From positions 124,001-188,000 of the forward strand of contig NZ_JAIVAR010000002.1 of the NCBI RefSeq assembly GCF_020171925.1: a DNA stretch of 64,000 nt, given 5' to 3'. A program made the translations under genes and the position numbers. The notes beneath the pieces are model-generated. The model saw only the letters and a list, made by a program, of their open reading frames with translations, was not told the DNA's origin and ran no database searches. Numbering within the stretch: position 1 is the stretch's first letter; every line of letters starts with the position of its first letter. Source of the stretch: Rossellomorea aquimaris. Its GTDB lineage: Bacteria; Bacillota; Bacilli; Bacillales; Bacillaceae_B. This document shows positions 33,492 to 42,572 of the stretch, one piece after another.

Positions 33492-34763
33492 ATGAACGAG
33501 AAAAAGCTGCAATCCACATTTCAACAATACAATATTCCGGTGGCACTCATTTGCATGCTGTTCCTGCTGCAAGTACTCGTCGTGCTCTTCTTGCCACGGC
33601 CTTGGAGCATTGCTTTTTCCATACTGATCATGATCGTCGGGGTTGTCTTTCTGGTGAGGGTGAAAAGGTCAACGAAGACCTTGTTCTCGGAGTACCATCA
33701 TGTGATGGGAGAAGAAAGTCAGCTATCCACCCTTCTCCATGCACTGCCTGATTTCATCTGCTTCAAGGACGGGGAAGGTCGCTGGCAGAAGGTCAATCAA
33801 TTTGGCCGGGAGCTCTATAACCTCGAACATATAGACTACCTTGGAAAAACCGATCGGGAACTGGGTGAACTCGTCCCATTTTTCAAGGATGCCTTTGACT
33901 ATTGCATAGAGTCGGATGAAGAAACATGGAAGGCTGGGGGCATGACGAGATGTGAGGAAGGCTTTTATATTCCGAGTGGTGAATTCAAGACGTTCGATGT
34001 CATCAAGGTCCCCTTATTCGATGAAGAACAAAACAGGCAAGGGCTCGTCATCATCGGCCGAGACATCACCCAGCAAAAACTGGCCGAGGAGATGCTATTG
34101 AGGAAAGAAAAGCTATCTGTCGTCGGCGAGCTGGCGGCTGGGATCGCCCATGAAATCAGAAATCCACTCACGAGCATCAAAGGGTTCATCCAGCTCCTTG
34201 AGGAGAATGAGCATGTGGCACAAAATTATTTGACGGTCATGTCGTCTGAGATGGATCGCATCAACCAAATCGTTGGTGAGCTCCTGATCCTGTCCAAACC
34301 GCAAATGAGGGAATTCGAGCCATTCGACATGAGGGACGTCCTCGATTACATCATCAAGGTGATGGGGCATGAAGCGCTCATGAACGGGATCAACATCCAC
34401 AGGGAACAACCGGAAACAGCGATGCACGTGCACGGTGATCGCAACCAGATCATCCAGGTGCTGATCAACATCGTCAAGAATGCCATCGATGCGATGACCG
34501 AAGGGGACATCATGATCGAATCGACCGTAAGCGACACACATATCACCATCTCGGTTGTCGACCAAGGTGAAGGAATCCCGCCGGATCGGCTGAAAAGGCT
34601 CGGCGAACCCTTTTTCACACTGAAGGAAAAAGGGATGGGACTCGGCTTGACGATCAGCCAGAAAATTGTGGAGGACCACAAGGGACGCCTTCACATCGAA
34701 TCCGAAGTCGGTAAAGGCACAAGGGTGGATGTCAGGCTACCACGCTGGAGGGAAGTTGAATAG
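33492..34763 (+). CDS. PAS-domain sensor histidine kinase
   Basis: 423 residues. Two adjacent membrane segments (about 15-33 and 36-53) are followed by a PAS domain (LLHALPDFICFKDGEGRWQKVN), the dimerisation/phosphoacceptor helix GIAHEIRNPLTSIKGFIQLL (His 220) and an ATPase domain with N box (VLINIVKNAIDAM), G1 VVDQGEGIP and G2 KGMGLGLTIS. The layout is that of Bacillus sporulation-type kinases (KinA-E group), but no response regulator is next to it. It may feed the phosphorelay; this is inference. Confidence 0.85.
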   Translation: MNEKKLQSTFQQYNIPVALICMLFLLQVLVVLFLPRPWSIAFSILIMIVGVVFLVRVKRSTKTLFSEYHHVMGEESQLSTLLHALPDFICFKDGEGRWQKVNQFGRELYNLEHIDYLGKTDRELGELVPFFKDAFDYCIESDEETWKAGGMTRCEEGFYIPSGEFKTFDVIKVPLFDEEQNRQGLVIIGRDITQQKLAEEMLLRKEKLSVVGELAAGIAHEIRNPLTSIKGFIQLLEENEHVAQNYLTVMSSEMDRINQIVGELLILSKPQMREFEPFDMRDVLDYIIKVMGHEALMNGINIHREQPETAMHVHGDRNQIIQVLINIVKNAIDAMTEGDIMIESTVSDTHITISVVDQGEGIPPDRLKRLGEPFFTLKEKGMGLGLTISQKIVEDHKGRLHIESEVGKGTRVDVRLPRWREVE

Positions 34764-34880
34764 AGGGTTGGAAGACTGGCGCATATCCATGCGTCAGTTT
34801 TTTTAGGTTCGATAAAGGGGCGTACCTTACTGAGGGAGGTTTGCTCTTTTGGATGATGCAACGACTTTATTAAAACCTAC

Positions 34881-34913
34881 AAAAAACCGGATCCCTCTAA
34901 GGAATCCGGTTTC
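34881..34913 (-). terminator. Terminator of the yjiH-like gene
   Basis: Stem AAACCGGAT / AATCCGGTTT with U run on the minus strand, 5 bases after the stop. Confidence 0.85.
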
Positions 34914-34917
34914 TTCA

Positions 34918-36297
34918 TTAAAAAATCATATGTGCAATCGCGACGATGACCAACAGCGTCAAGAATGTACGTTGCAAGAAGATGATGACAAGGTCCTTGA
35001 AATCAACAGGAATCTTGGAACCTAGCAATAATCCACCGACCTCGGACATGTAAATCAACTGTGTCACCGATAGGGACGCGATGACGAAGCGAGTCAGTTC
35101 ACTTTCAATCCCGCCTCCAAAGATGGCAGGTAGGAACATATCGGCGAAACCGACAAGGATCGATTTGGATGCTGCCGTTGCTTCAGGAACCTGCAAGAGC
35201 TCAAGGATCGGAATGAACGGCATGCCGATCCACTCGAAGAATGGCGTGTTCTCTGCGACAATCAGTGCAGTCGTACCGATCGCCATGACGATCGGGGCGA
35301 CCCCCATCCACATATCGAGTACGTTCTTCATTCCATCGGTGATGAATTTCGATACGCTATTGTTTTGTTTTGCTTGTACAAGTGCTGATTTGTAACCGTA
35401 ACCGAAGCGAGTATAGCCTTCAGGGATGACTTCCATCGTATCTTTCCCTTCCTGATCGTTGTAGTACGTATCAGGTTTACGGGATAGTGGCGGGATGCGC
35501 GGCAAGATGATGGCTGCAATCAAGCCAGATGCTGCGACTGTCAGGTAAAACGGGATGAAATACTTGTCGAGTCCCACCTCGGAAATGACGACAAGGCTGA
35601 ACGTGATCGACACGACCGAGAATGTCGTCCCGATGATGGCTGCTTCTTTTTTCGTGTAGTACCCTTCTTCGTATTGCTTGTTTGTAAGGAGGACACCGAT
35701 CGTCCCGTCACCGAGCCATGAAGCAAGGCAGTCGATGGAAGAGCGTCCAGGCAGACCGAACAACGGTCTCATCACCTTTGTCAGTAACGCCCCGAATAAT
35801 TCCAACAATCCGAAGTTTAATAGTAAAGGCAGGAATAATCCCGCGAATAAAAACACCGAGAACAAAATCGTGAGAAGTCCTTCAGAACTCAGGAGAAGTC
35901 CTCCGGTCGCATCGGACCATACCCACTCAGGACCAAGCTTGAATAGGGTCATGATCGCATACACTGCCCCGAGGACCCTTACTGCCACCCAGACCATCGG
36001 TACATTGAAAAGGTTATAGAAAAATGGCGATTTCTTAATCGCTTCCGGATGGAATGCTTTCGTAATGAACGTCCCGATGACGGTCAGGGCAATCAGGACG
36101 GTCATGATCGCCGGCACGTAGGTACCGATATTATCCTGCAGCCACCCTGATAAGATGGCGATCGGAATCGTGATCCCGTCTTCCTGTGGGATCGGTATGA
36201 TGAATAGAAAAATTCCTATTAATGATGGAATCAAAAATCGTAAATGACTAACAAGCGGATAGTGTTGTGGTTGTTGTTCTTGCAGTTGCTGTTTCAT
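34918..36297 (-). CDS. YjiH-family nucleoside-recognition membrane protein
   Basis: 459 residues, about 10-11 hydrophobic segments. Gate-domain features of the nucleoside-recognition (SpoIIIAC/SpmA-like gate) family are visible: LFGLPGRSSIDCLASWLGDGTIGVLLTN (residues about 180-207) and FADMFLPAIFGGGIESELTRFVIASLSVTQLIYMSEVGGLL. It probably moves a small polar solute across the membrane, but the substrate is unknown. A GAGGTGA ribosome site precedes the ATG. A cre-like site lies about 95 bases upstream. Confidence 0.8.
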   Translation of the reverse strand: MKQQLQEQQPQHYPLVSHLRFLIPSLIGIFLFIIPIPQEDGITIPIAILSGWLQDNIGTYVPAIMTVLIALTVIGTFITKAFHPEAIKKSPFFYNLFNVPMVWVAVRVLGAVYAIMTLFKLGPEWVWSDATGGLLLSSEGLLTILFSVFLFAGLFLPLLLNFGLLELFGALLTKVMRPLFGLPGRSSIDCLASWLGDGTIGVLLTNKQYEEGYYTKKEAAIIGTTFSVVSITFSLVVISEVGLDKYFIPFYLTVAASGLIAAIILPRIPPLSRKPDTYYNDQEGKDTMEVIPEGYTRFGYGYKSALVQAKQNNSVSKFITDGMKNVLDMWMGVAPIVMAIGTTALIVAENTPFFEWIGMPFIPILELLQVPEATAASKSILVGFADMFLPAIFGGGIESELTRFVIASLSVTQLIYMSEVGGLLLGSKIPVDFKDLVIIFLQRTFLTLLVIVAIAHMIF

Positions 36298-36589
36298 GAT
36301 TCACCTCTGATGATTAGTATGCTTGAATGAAACATTATTCATTTTAATGTATACATATAAGTTTGTCCAGCTGGAATTTCTTCCTTTGGCCGGGTAAGCG
36401 TTTTCCGTTTTTCAACTTTCTCAGCTGGTTCCTGCAAGGCTAAGGAATACGCGGGTGGGTGATGAGACTATTGGCCGGATCAGTTCCGCTTTTCCAGACG
36501 GAGGCGCGGTCGAACCAGCTCTCCTGTCCTTACCCGAACCTTATGATGAAAACGTTGTGCGTAATTCAATCCTTACCCTCTCCATCAAA
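36298..36589. other. Intergenic region between yjiH- and atoE-like genes
   Basis: No gene; contains a cre-like site and the promoter of yjiH, which I could not place exactly. Confidence 0.5.
36393..36406. promoter_or_regulatory. Possible cre site upstream of yjiH-like gene
   Basis: GGTAAGCGTTTTCC, two mismatches to TGWAANCGNTNWCA (first and last base). Confidence 0.35.
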
Positions 36590-37903
36590 CTATAAAACCA
36601 ACAATCCAAGCGAGATGACGATTCCGCTGATGACAAGGATGAATACACAGTAGCCCATGATGTCCTTGGCCTTTAGTCCTGCGATTGCCAGGGCCGGCAA
36701 TGCCCAGAATGGCTGGATCAGATTCGTCCAGGCGTCACCCCATGCGACAGCCATCGCTGTTTTCGCCACCGATGCATCCAGTGCTTGGGCAGCATCGAGC
36801 ATGATCGGTGCTTGTACCGCCCATTGGCCTCCGCCTGACGGAACGAAGAAATTGACGATTCCGGCACTGAGGAAGGCGAAGAAATAGAACGTCACATCAT
36901 TTGAAATCGATACAAATGCTTCCGACATGACCGCTGCCAGTCCCGAAGCGGTCATCATCCCCATGATCCCGGCGTAGAAAGGGAACTGGATGACAATCCC
37001 GCTCGCCCCTTTGATGGCCTCCTGGACCGCGGCAAGGAAGCGTTTCGGCGTTCCGTGGAACAGGATCCCAAGGAATAAAAATAGGAAATTGACGATATCA
37101 AGATTAAGGGCAAACCCTTTGTTCACAAAATAATAGAAGAGGAATGCAATCCCAAGGATCCCGATGACGATCGAGAGGAGCATACTGTTTTCCATTTTTT
37201 CAGCCGGCGTCATGGCACCCGCTTCAACCGAAGCTGCCGTTTCATTGAATACCGACGGGTCGACCGTTACCGTTTCTTCCTTTGAAGGCATGAGAAACCT
37301 CGCTGTGATCGGCAAAATGATGAAGATGGCCGCAACGATGATCAAATTGAAGGAAGCAAAGATCGTGTCAGTGGTCGGGATGACGCCAATCAAATCCTGG
37401 AATGGATGTCCCTCGGTTGCGATGGATAATGGTATCGACCCCGAAAACCCTGCGTGCCACACCACGAACCCCGAATAGGCGCTCGCAATGAGTAAGCGAT
37501 AATCGACACCCTTCACGCGCTTCGCAAGTTCCTTCGCGAACAATGCACCGATGACGAGCCCGAAGCCCCAATTGATCCAGCTTGCGATCATCGAGACGAC
37601 CGTGACGATGACAATGGCTGCACCCGGTGATTTTGCAAATGAAGCAAGAAAGCCTAGGAACCGTTTGAAGACCGGGCTGCTTGCCAGTACATAGCCGGTT
37701 ACAAGCACCAATACCATCTGCATGGAGAATGCAAGCAGCGCCCAGAAGCCCTCTCCCCAGAATTGGACCATCTGCAGGCTTGTGCTGTCCGTGAAGATGA
37801 GTCCCAGCCCGAATACAGCCAAGGTCAGAATGACGACGAACAGAAACGGATCGGGCAAATACCTTTGCATGATCCTGTTTGATAATGAAATGAGTGGTTT
37901 CAC
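36590..37903 (-). CDS. Short-chain fatty acid transporter, AtoE family
   Basis: 437 residues, about 12 membrane helices. AtoE/TIGR00366 features: SMIASWINWGFGLVIGALFAKE (residues about 104-125), GYSGFVVWHAGFSGSIPL-like segment (SAYSGFVVWHAGFSG) and IVNFFVPSGGGQWAVQAP. It should import acetoacetate, butyrate or other short-chain acids. The start is a GTG at 37903 with AAAGGGGG upstream; an in-frame ATG there is followed by a stop and is not used. A good cre site lies about 105 bases upstream. Confidence 0.85.
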   Translation of the reverse strand: MKPLISLSNRIMQRYLPDPFLFVVILTLAVFGLGLIFTDSTSLQMVQFWGEGFWALLAFSMQMVLVLVTGYVLASSPVFKRFLGFLASFAKSPGAAIVIVTVVSMIASWINWGFGLVIGALFAKELAKRVKGVDYRLLIASAYSGFVVWHAGFSGSIPLSIATEGHPFQDLIGVIPTTDTIFASFNLIIVAAIFIILPITARFLMPSKEETVTVDPSVFNETAASVEAGAMTPAEKMENSMLLSIVIGILGIAFLFYYFVNKGFALNLDIVNFLFLFLGILFHGTPKRFLAAVQEAIKGASGIVIQFPFYAGIMGMMTASGLAAVMSEAFVSISNDVTFYFFAFLSAGIVNFFVPSGGGQWAVQAPIMLDAAQALDASVAKTAMAVAWGDAWTNLIQPFWALPALAIAGLKAKDIMGYCVFILVISGIVISLGLLVL

Positions 37904-38258
37904 ATGATTACCCCCTTTGTTTTTCCGTTTTCATACACCCTCGCCGCATAGAGCGGTGAGAGCCACTATAAAACCATCCCAATTTCTATTCTTCGATAAC
38001 GTTTTGTGAAAACCCTTTCAAAAACGCAAATTTTGTTGAAATTCGTGTCTGACGAAAGGAATGCCTGTCCGTTTTTGTAAGGTTATGGTTGGATTCTTAA
38101 AAAGCGTCCCAAGGGGGTATGATTATAAAATCGTGAACCGTTCTGATACAATGTCTACAGAACGGATCGAAGTAGAAAAAGGGCATGAATCGTCGCATCC
38201 ATTGCCCATACTAATAGGAAATCAACTTAAGACATGACAGAAGGAAAGGTGACGGATT
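37904..38258. other. Intergenic region between divergent atoE-like and HAD genes
   Basis: 355 bases with one cre site (38007-38020). An inverted pair AACCGTTCTG / CAGAACGG surrounds ATACAATGTCTA at about 38136-38165, which could be an operator. No gene is seen. Confidence 0.5.
38007..38020. promoter_or_regulatory. Candidate cre (CcpA) site upstream of atoE-like gene
   Basis: TGAAAACCCTTTCA, one mismatch (C for G at position 8) to TGWAANCGNTNWCA and otherwise perfect in both halves. Carbon catabolite control of fatty-acid uptake would make sense. Confidence 0.5.
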
Positions 38259-39128
38259 ATGATTACGAGCATTACGACCGATATGGATGGAACATTATTG
38301 AATGAAAATCAGGAAGTCAGTGAAGCGAATAAAAGGGCGATCCTGGATGCACAGAGCAGGGGCATCGAGGTGATGGTCGCAACGGGACGTTCCTATGAGG
38401 AAGCCCGATATGTGCTTCAGGAAGCCGGTATTTCCTGTGACATCATCTGCGTGAACGGAGCGGAAGTCCGGAACAAAGCCGGGGAAATTGTCTATCAGGC
38501 GGGGATCCAGTCTTCCCATGCCAAGCAAATCGCCTCTGCATTGAATGACACGGGCATTTATTTCGAAGTGTATACAGACAAAGGGACGTATACCGAAAAT
38601 GCCGAAATGGGCATGGAGCTGATCGTGGATATTTTCAAGACCGCGAACCCTGGTGTATCAGAGGAATACGTGAGGCAGGTAGCCCGTGAACGTTTTGAAA
38701 AAGGGCATATCAAGCTTGTCGAAGATTACGGGAGTGTATTCAACGACGAATCCCAGCTCGTCTACAAGTTCCTCGTCTTTTCATTTGATGAAGATCAGCT
38801 GAAGGCAGCAAACGACAAGCTAGCAAACTTCGATGGGATCGCGGTCACGTCATCCGGTAAGGAGAACCTTGAAGTGAACAGCATCGAGGCACAGAAAGGC
38901 GTCGCTCTTGAGAAGCTATTGAAGGATAAGGGGCTGAAAGCGGAAGACGCCATGGCGATGGGCGACAATCTGAACGACCTGTCGATGATGAAGGTGGTCG
39001 GGAGAGCGGTCGCGATGGGCAATGCCCTCGATGAAGTGAAGGAGTACTGCGATTATCAGACGGCACTGAACCGTGAAGACGGCGTGGCGAAAGCAATCAG
39101 GGAGGCTCTTGCATCTGCCGTGAAATAG
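38259..39128 (+). CDS. Cof-type HAD-IIB phosphatase
   Basis: 289 residues. HAD motif I DMDGTLLNE (Asp 8 as nucleophile), motif II MVATGRSYE, a C2B-type cap, motif III lysine in the segment QKGVALEKLL, and motif IV AMGDNLNDLSMM. These enzymes dephosphorylate sugar phosphates, FMN or pyridoxal phosphate; the substrate is not predictable. GAAAGGTGAC precedes the ATG. Confidence 0.88.
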   Translation: MITSITTDMDGTLLNENQEVSEANKRAILDAQSRGIEVMVATGRSYEEARYVLQEAGISCDIICVNGAEVRNKAGEIVYQAGIQSSHAKQIASALNDTGIYFEVYTDKGTYTENAEMGMELIVDIFKTANPGVSEEYVRQVARERFEKGHIKLVEDYGSVFNDESQLVYKFLVFSFDEDQLKAANDKLANFDGIAVTSSGKENLEVNSIEAQKGVALEKLLKDKGLKAEDAMAMGDNLNDLSMMKVVGRAVAMGNALDEVKEYCDYQTALNREDGVAKAIREALASAVK

Positions 39129-39186
39129 GTTGGATTCTCTCTGATTTGTCCATACTGATGAAAAAAAGAGAAGGAGCAGGTGACCG

Positions 39187-40281
39187 ATGAGATCCATTTT
39201 TAGCAAAGGAAGACCGATTTTCGCAATCGGACTTCTTCTCATTCTGGCATCATGCGCATCAGGACAGCAAGAAGAAAAAAGCGAATCCGTCAGCAAACGG
39301 GAATCCCATTACGAAGTGCTGGCCGAAAATCTTTCCATCCCGTGGTCGATCGTCAAAAATGGCGAGGATTTCTACATGACGGAGCGGACTGGCGGGATCG
39401 TCCATGTCAAAGACGGGAAACGGACCGATGAGAAGGTGAACCTTTCAATGCCGCTCGCCAGTCAGCCGGAAGCGGGACTGTTGGGACTGGCCCTTCACCC
39501 TGATTTTAATGGGAACAAGCAGGCTTTCGCGTATTATACGTACCAGGATGACAGCGGTACCCCTTATAATCGCGTCGTCCTGCTTGAGAAAAACGGGGAC
39601 CTGTGGGAGGAAAAGGATGTGCTCCTCGATAAAATCCCGAGCGGTGTTCAGTATCATCACGGAGGAAGGCTTGAAATCGGGCCGGACAGGAAGCTGTATA
39701 TCACCACCGGGGACGCAACCAAGGAGGAGAAGGCACAGGACCTGTCCTTCCTCGGCGGCAAGATTCTCCGCCTGGAGCTGGATGGAAGCATCCCAAAGGA
39801 TAATCCGTTCGATGATTCCCCTGTCTATTCATTCGGACACCGTAATCCGCAAGGTCTCGCCTGGGATCAAGATGGCGCGATGTACGGCACGGAACACGGT
39901 CCGAACGGGTACGATGAAGTGAATCTCCTCCAAGCCGGGAAGAATTACGGCTGGCCGGTCATAAAAGGAGACGAGATGGCGGATGGGATGATTTCCCCGC
40001 TCGTCCACTCCGGTGAACCTTCCTGGGCACCCTCAGGGGCGGATTTCTGGAGGGGTAAACTATTGTTTGCATCAATTGCCGGGCAGAGTGTCAAGATGTT
40101 CGACCCCGCTACGAAAGAGGTACGTAGTGTGATCGAAGGTCTTGGTCGGATCCGTGACGTATTGGTGGAGGGGGATACACTGTATTTCGTCTCCAATAAC
40201 ACGGACGGACGAGGCATCCCGAAAGAGAATGATGATAAGCTGTATAAGGTCGATTTGAATGCCTTGACGCTTGAAGAATAG
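39187..40281 (+). CDS. PQQ-type sugar dehydrogenase lipoprotein
   Basis: 364 residues with a lipoprotein signal (ILASC, Cys near 23). The mature part is a six-bladed propeller of the soluble glucose dehydrogenase/Asd (YliI) family: LLGLALHPDF, HHGGRLEIGPDRKLYITTGDA, GHRNPQGLAWDQDG, GTEHGPNGYDEVN and SWAPSGADFW. His in the HHGG motif and Arg/Lys of the family bind PQQ and act on aldoses. Bacillus does not make PQQ as far as I know, so the cofactor would be external or replaced. Confidence 0.85.
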   Translation: MRSIFSKGRPIFAIGLLLILASCASGQQEEKSESVSKRESHYEVLAENLSIPWSIVKNGEDFYMTERTGGIVHVKDGKRTDEKVNLSMPLASQPEAGLLGLALHPDFNGNKQAFAYYTYQDDSGTPYNRVVLLEKNGDLWEEKDVLLDKIPSGVQYHHGGRLEIGPDRKLYITTGDATKEEKAQDLSFLGGKILRLELDGSIPKDNPFDDSPVYSFGHRNPQGLAWDQDGAMYGTEHGPNGYDEVNLLQAGKNYGWPVIKGDEMADGMISPLVHSGEPSWAPSGADFWRGKLLFASIAGQSVKMFDPATKEVRSVIEGLGRIRDVLVEGDTLYFVSNNTDGRGIPKENDDKLYKVDLNALTLEE

Positions 40282-40285
40282 CATG

Positions 40286-40322
40286 AAAAAAGCCTTTTCC
40301 ATCGTGATGGAAGAGGCTTTTT
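40286..40322 (+). terminator. Terminator of the sugar dehydrogenase gene
   Basis: Stem AAAAAAGCCTTTTCCATC / GATGGAAGAGGCTTTTTT with a 2-nt loop. Confidence 0.9.
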
Positions 40323-40400
40323 TGGTGCGGGGGTGTTTATCTTTGTGATTCCACTTTGGTTTTGCGAACATGGTTCTCCTTTTCATGCACGTCTGTCCAC

Positions 40401-41351
40401 TTAGCCACGGGTCAAAATATCGAGTACATTCGTCGTGAACACGCCGGCATCCATCTCTGTCGCAATCCGTGCACAGCCTGCCCCATCACACGGGGGTACA
40501 CCGGGACGGAAATCCGCGATGCTAAGGCCGGTTGCATAGCCATCCTTGTCCTCCACTTTCACCTTTTTACGCATATACGAAAATAATCCCGGAATTTCAA
40601 GCGCTGCCATCACAGCCGATAAATCATGCTGAGGAGTGCCTTCGATTCCAGGCTCCAGCTCCTGGTAAGCTTCATAGTAAAAGTCGAGGATCGGTTTGAT
40701 GATCTGTTGAAGGGGGGAAACGGCCCGGCTGTCGATGAAATCAACCAAGGCGGGAGTCAATAAGGCGTTTCGGGTTGCGTTCAGCGGGATGATGGTCAGA
40801 TTCGGGGCGTTCTGGCAAACAAAGTCCGCAGCGATTGGATCTCCATGGAAGTTTGCTTCTGCCACTTCCGTCACGTTTCCAGGTTCCAAAAATGCCCCGC
40901 CCATAAGATACGTGTTTTTAGCGAGCTTCATGACGTCCGGGCCAAGGTACCAGGCGATGGCGAGGGACGTGCATCTTCCCACATTGACGATCGTGATCTC
41001 GCCGGGATGCTGTTTGAGCAGCCTGAACAGCGTGCTGAAATTGGTCCTGGTGCTGAACCGCTCCGGTGACGCAGGGGGAGAAATCGGACCAAGCCCTTCT
41101 GCGCCGTGGATTTCAGGAAAGAAGATCGGTGTCTCACCACTGAGCGGCCGCTTGCTCCCCGTGATCACAGGGATATCCGTTCGACCTGCAAGCTTCAATA
41201 GATACGCCGCATTTCGGGCACTCCGGTCGCGGTCCGTGTTCCCGAAACCCGAAACGACCGCCATCAAATCAAGATGGGGATGCTTCAGCGCATAAATCAA
41301 CGCAATCGCATCATCAATACCCGTGTCGGCAAACAAGATGATTTTCTTCAT
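40401..41351 (-). CDS. Nucleoside hydrolase (IUNH family)
   Basis: 316 residues. The N-terminal calcium-binding motif is DTGIDDAIAL (residues 9-18, usual form D-T/P-D-x-D-D); one D of the classical DxDxxxD is replaced by G here. Other features are VVSGFGNTD, HGAEGLG, TIVNVGRCTSLAIAW and an AxNFxGDPxAA segment (AEANFHGDPIAADF). It hydrolyses the N-glycosidic bond of ribonucleosides for salvage. The last 50 residues include CDGAGCARI, an odd extra Cys pair. GGAGGTGA precedes the ATG. Confidence 0.82.
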   Translation of the reverse strand: MKKIILFADTGIDDAIALIYALKHPHLDLMAVVSGFGNTDRDRSARNAAYLLKLAGRTDIPVITGSKRPLSGETPIFFPEIHGAEGLGPISPPASPERFSTRTNFSTLFRLLKQHPGEITIVNVGRCTSLAIAWYLGPDVMKLAKNTYLMGGAFLEPGNVTEVAEANFHGDPIAADFVCQNAPNLTIIPLNATRNALLTPALVDFIDSRAVSPLQQIIKPILDFYYEAYQELEPGIEGTPQHDLSAVMAALEIPGLFSYMRKKVKVEDKDGYATGLSIADFRPGVPPCDGAGCARIATEMDAGVFTTNVLDILTRG

Positions 41352-41471
41352 TGGATTTTCACCTCCTACTCTATTAACTATGAAAAGAGGGGAGGGGTTG
41401 CTTGTTTGAAAGTACTAGATTGGGGTTCCGTTGGGTGAAAACAGTGCTATTTACCTGGGGGGAGAGTTATT

Positions 41472-41517
41472 AAAAGAGAGACTCCGATGATGATGAACGG
41501 GGGAATCTCTCTTTTTT
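41472..41517. terminator. Terminator of the sigO-rsoA-yvrJ unit
   Basis: Arms AAAAGAGAGACTCC and GGAATCTCTCTTTT with flanking A/T runs on both strands. Confidence 0.7.
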
Positions 41518-41520
41518 CAG

Positions 41521-41685
41521 TTATCTCCTTTTCCTCTCTTCCTGATTGGAAACATCCTTCGATAGAGCGAGGATGGCGAGCTCGAGCTGTTCCAGCTTCT
41601 TCTCGAACTTCACAAGCAAAAACAGTGTGACGGCAACCGGAAAGCCAAAGTTACCCAGCAACTGAACGAAGACGGTATACTCCAT
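41521..41685 (-). CDS. yvrJ: YvrJ-family small membrane protein
   Basis: 54 residues: a hydrophobic helix (VQLLGNFGFPVAVTLFLLVKFE) followed by a charged helix (KKLEQLELAILAL). This is the YvrJ pattern, N-x-G-F-P-V-A-V-T. AAAGGAGG lies 7 bases before the ATG. In B. subtilis yvrJ is linked with the sigO system, and here it follows sigO-rsoA by 40 bases, so it is part of the same unit. Function unknown. Confidence 0.85.
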   Translation of the reverse strand: MEYTVFVQLLGNFGFPVAVTLFLLVKFEKKLEQLELAILALSKDVSNQEERKRR

Positions 41686-41724
41686 TGTGTGTCCTCCTTT
41701 TGATTGGCTGAAGGTATGTCCCTC

Positions 41725-41970
41725 CTAGCCTGTAATGCGTTTCCTTTCGTTCTCCTTTATCAAGTCGAATAAGCCGGGGACGTCTTGAAGGGAATAGTCA
41801 CGAACATATCCTATCAGTTTGATTTTGAGTTCCTGTTCGAGATCGTCCCTGTTTTCGAGCTGAGTCAAGCGCAGAGATTTTTTGATTTTAGGCTCGAAAG
41901 TCCGTACCACATTCACTTCATATTGAGCATTATGCTGCGCTTCCTTGACCATGTCATATAGGGCGTTCAT
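41725..41970 (-). CDS. rsoA: Sigma-O coactivator RsoA
   Basis: 81 residues resembling conserved region 2 of a sigma factor (EPKIKKSLRLTQLENRDDLEQELKIKLIGYVRDY). In B. subtilis RsoA (YvrHa) pairs with SigO and supplies region-2-like functions. The start overlaps the sigO stop by 4 bases, so the two subunits would be made together. Confidence 0.85.
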   Translation of the reverse strand: MNALYDMVKEAQHNAQYEVNVVRTFEPKIKKSLRLTQLENRDDLEQELKIKLIGYVRDYSLQDVPGLFDLIKENERKRITG

Positions 41971-42557
41971 ACAGACCCTCCTTTCTGCAAGTCTTTTTTT
42001 AATGATAGCAGCGCTTTTCTGTGGGATTTGGAGATCGCCTGTCGGGAAACGAGAAGCGTTCTAGCAATCTCGGTATCCGTCATCTCTTCGATATAAGCTA
42101 AATCAAGGATCCTCTTTTGTCTTGGCGTAAGTTTCCTATAGGCTTCGAGCAGGCTGTCGTTGCTGATTGCCTCATCAAGGCTCTGTTCCTTTAAGGGGAT
42201 TTGTCCATCGGGATCCGGAAGCATGTCCTTCAAGCTCCCGTCGCCTTCTTCCCCAAGCGGCTGATCGAGGGTCAGGAGCTGCCTTCCGCGATGAAGGCGG
42301 ATTTTTTTATCAAAATTGACGCTATGAAAATAGATGGATGAACTGACATAGGAAGTGAATCGGATACCGAAATAATGGGCCTTGAACGCTTCATTCAGGG
42401 AGTTCTCTGCTGAAGCACTCCGCGAAGTCAAAAAATCCTGTACAAGTTCCTGGTGTTCGGGTCGGGTCATAAACGATTCTACGGCTTTATTGCCTCTTAA
42501 ATCCGGATAACTACGATAAAATCTCTCTTTTATTGAGTCCAATTCTTTCACCACCAT
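41967..42557 (-). CDS. sigO: RNA polymerase sigma factor SigO
   Basis: 196 residues. The C-terminal sigma region 4 is clear: LTPRQKRILDLAYIEEMTDTEIARTLLVSRQAISKSHRKALL (helix-turn-helix near residues 140-181; segment shown without its neighbours). The middle has few sigma-2 features, as in B. subtilis SigO (YvrI), which needs RsoA. In B. subtilis the pair drives oxdC and is induced by acid stress. A LexA-like box lies immediately upstream of the start. The ATG lacks a strong ribosome site, so the start is uncertain. Confidence 0.85.
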   Translation of the reverse strand: MVVKELDSIKERFYRSYPDLRGNKAVESFMTRPEHQELVQDFLTSRSASAENSLNEAFKAHYFGIRFTSYVSSSIYFHSVNFDKKIRLHRGRQLLTLDQPLGEEGDGSLKDMLPDPDGQIPLKEQSLDEAISNDSLLEAYRKLTPRQKRILDLAYIEEMTDTEIARTLLVSRQAISKSHRKALLSLKKDLQKGGSV

Positions 42558-42558
42558 T

Positions 42559-42572
42559 AGAACGTATGTTCG
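42559..42572. promoter_or_regulatory. Candidate LexA (SOS) box at sigO
   Basis: On the minus strand CGAACATACGTTCT, 13 of 14 matching the Bacillus LexA/DinR consensus CGAACnnnnGTTCG. It is 2 bases upstream of the sigO ATG. Confidence 0.55.
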
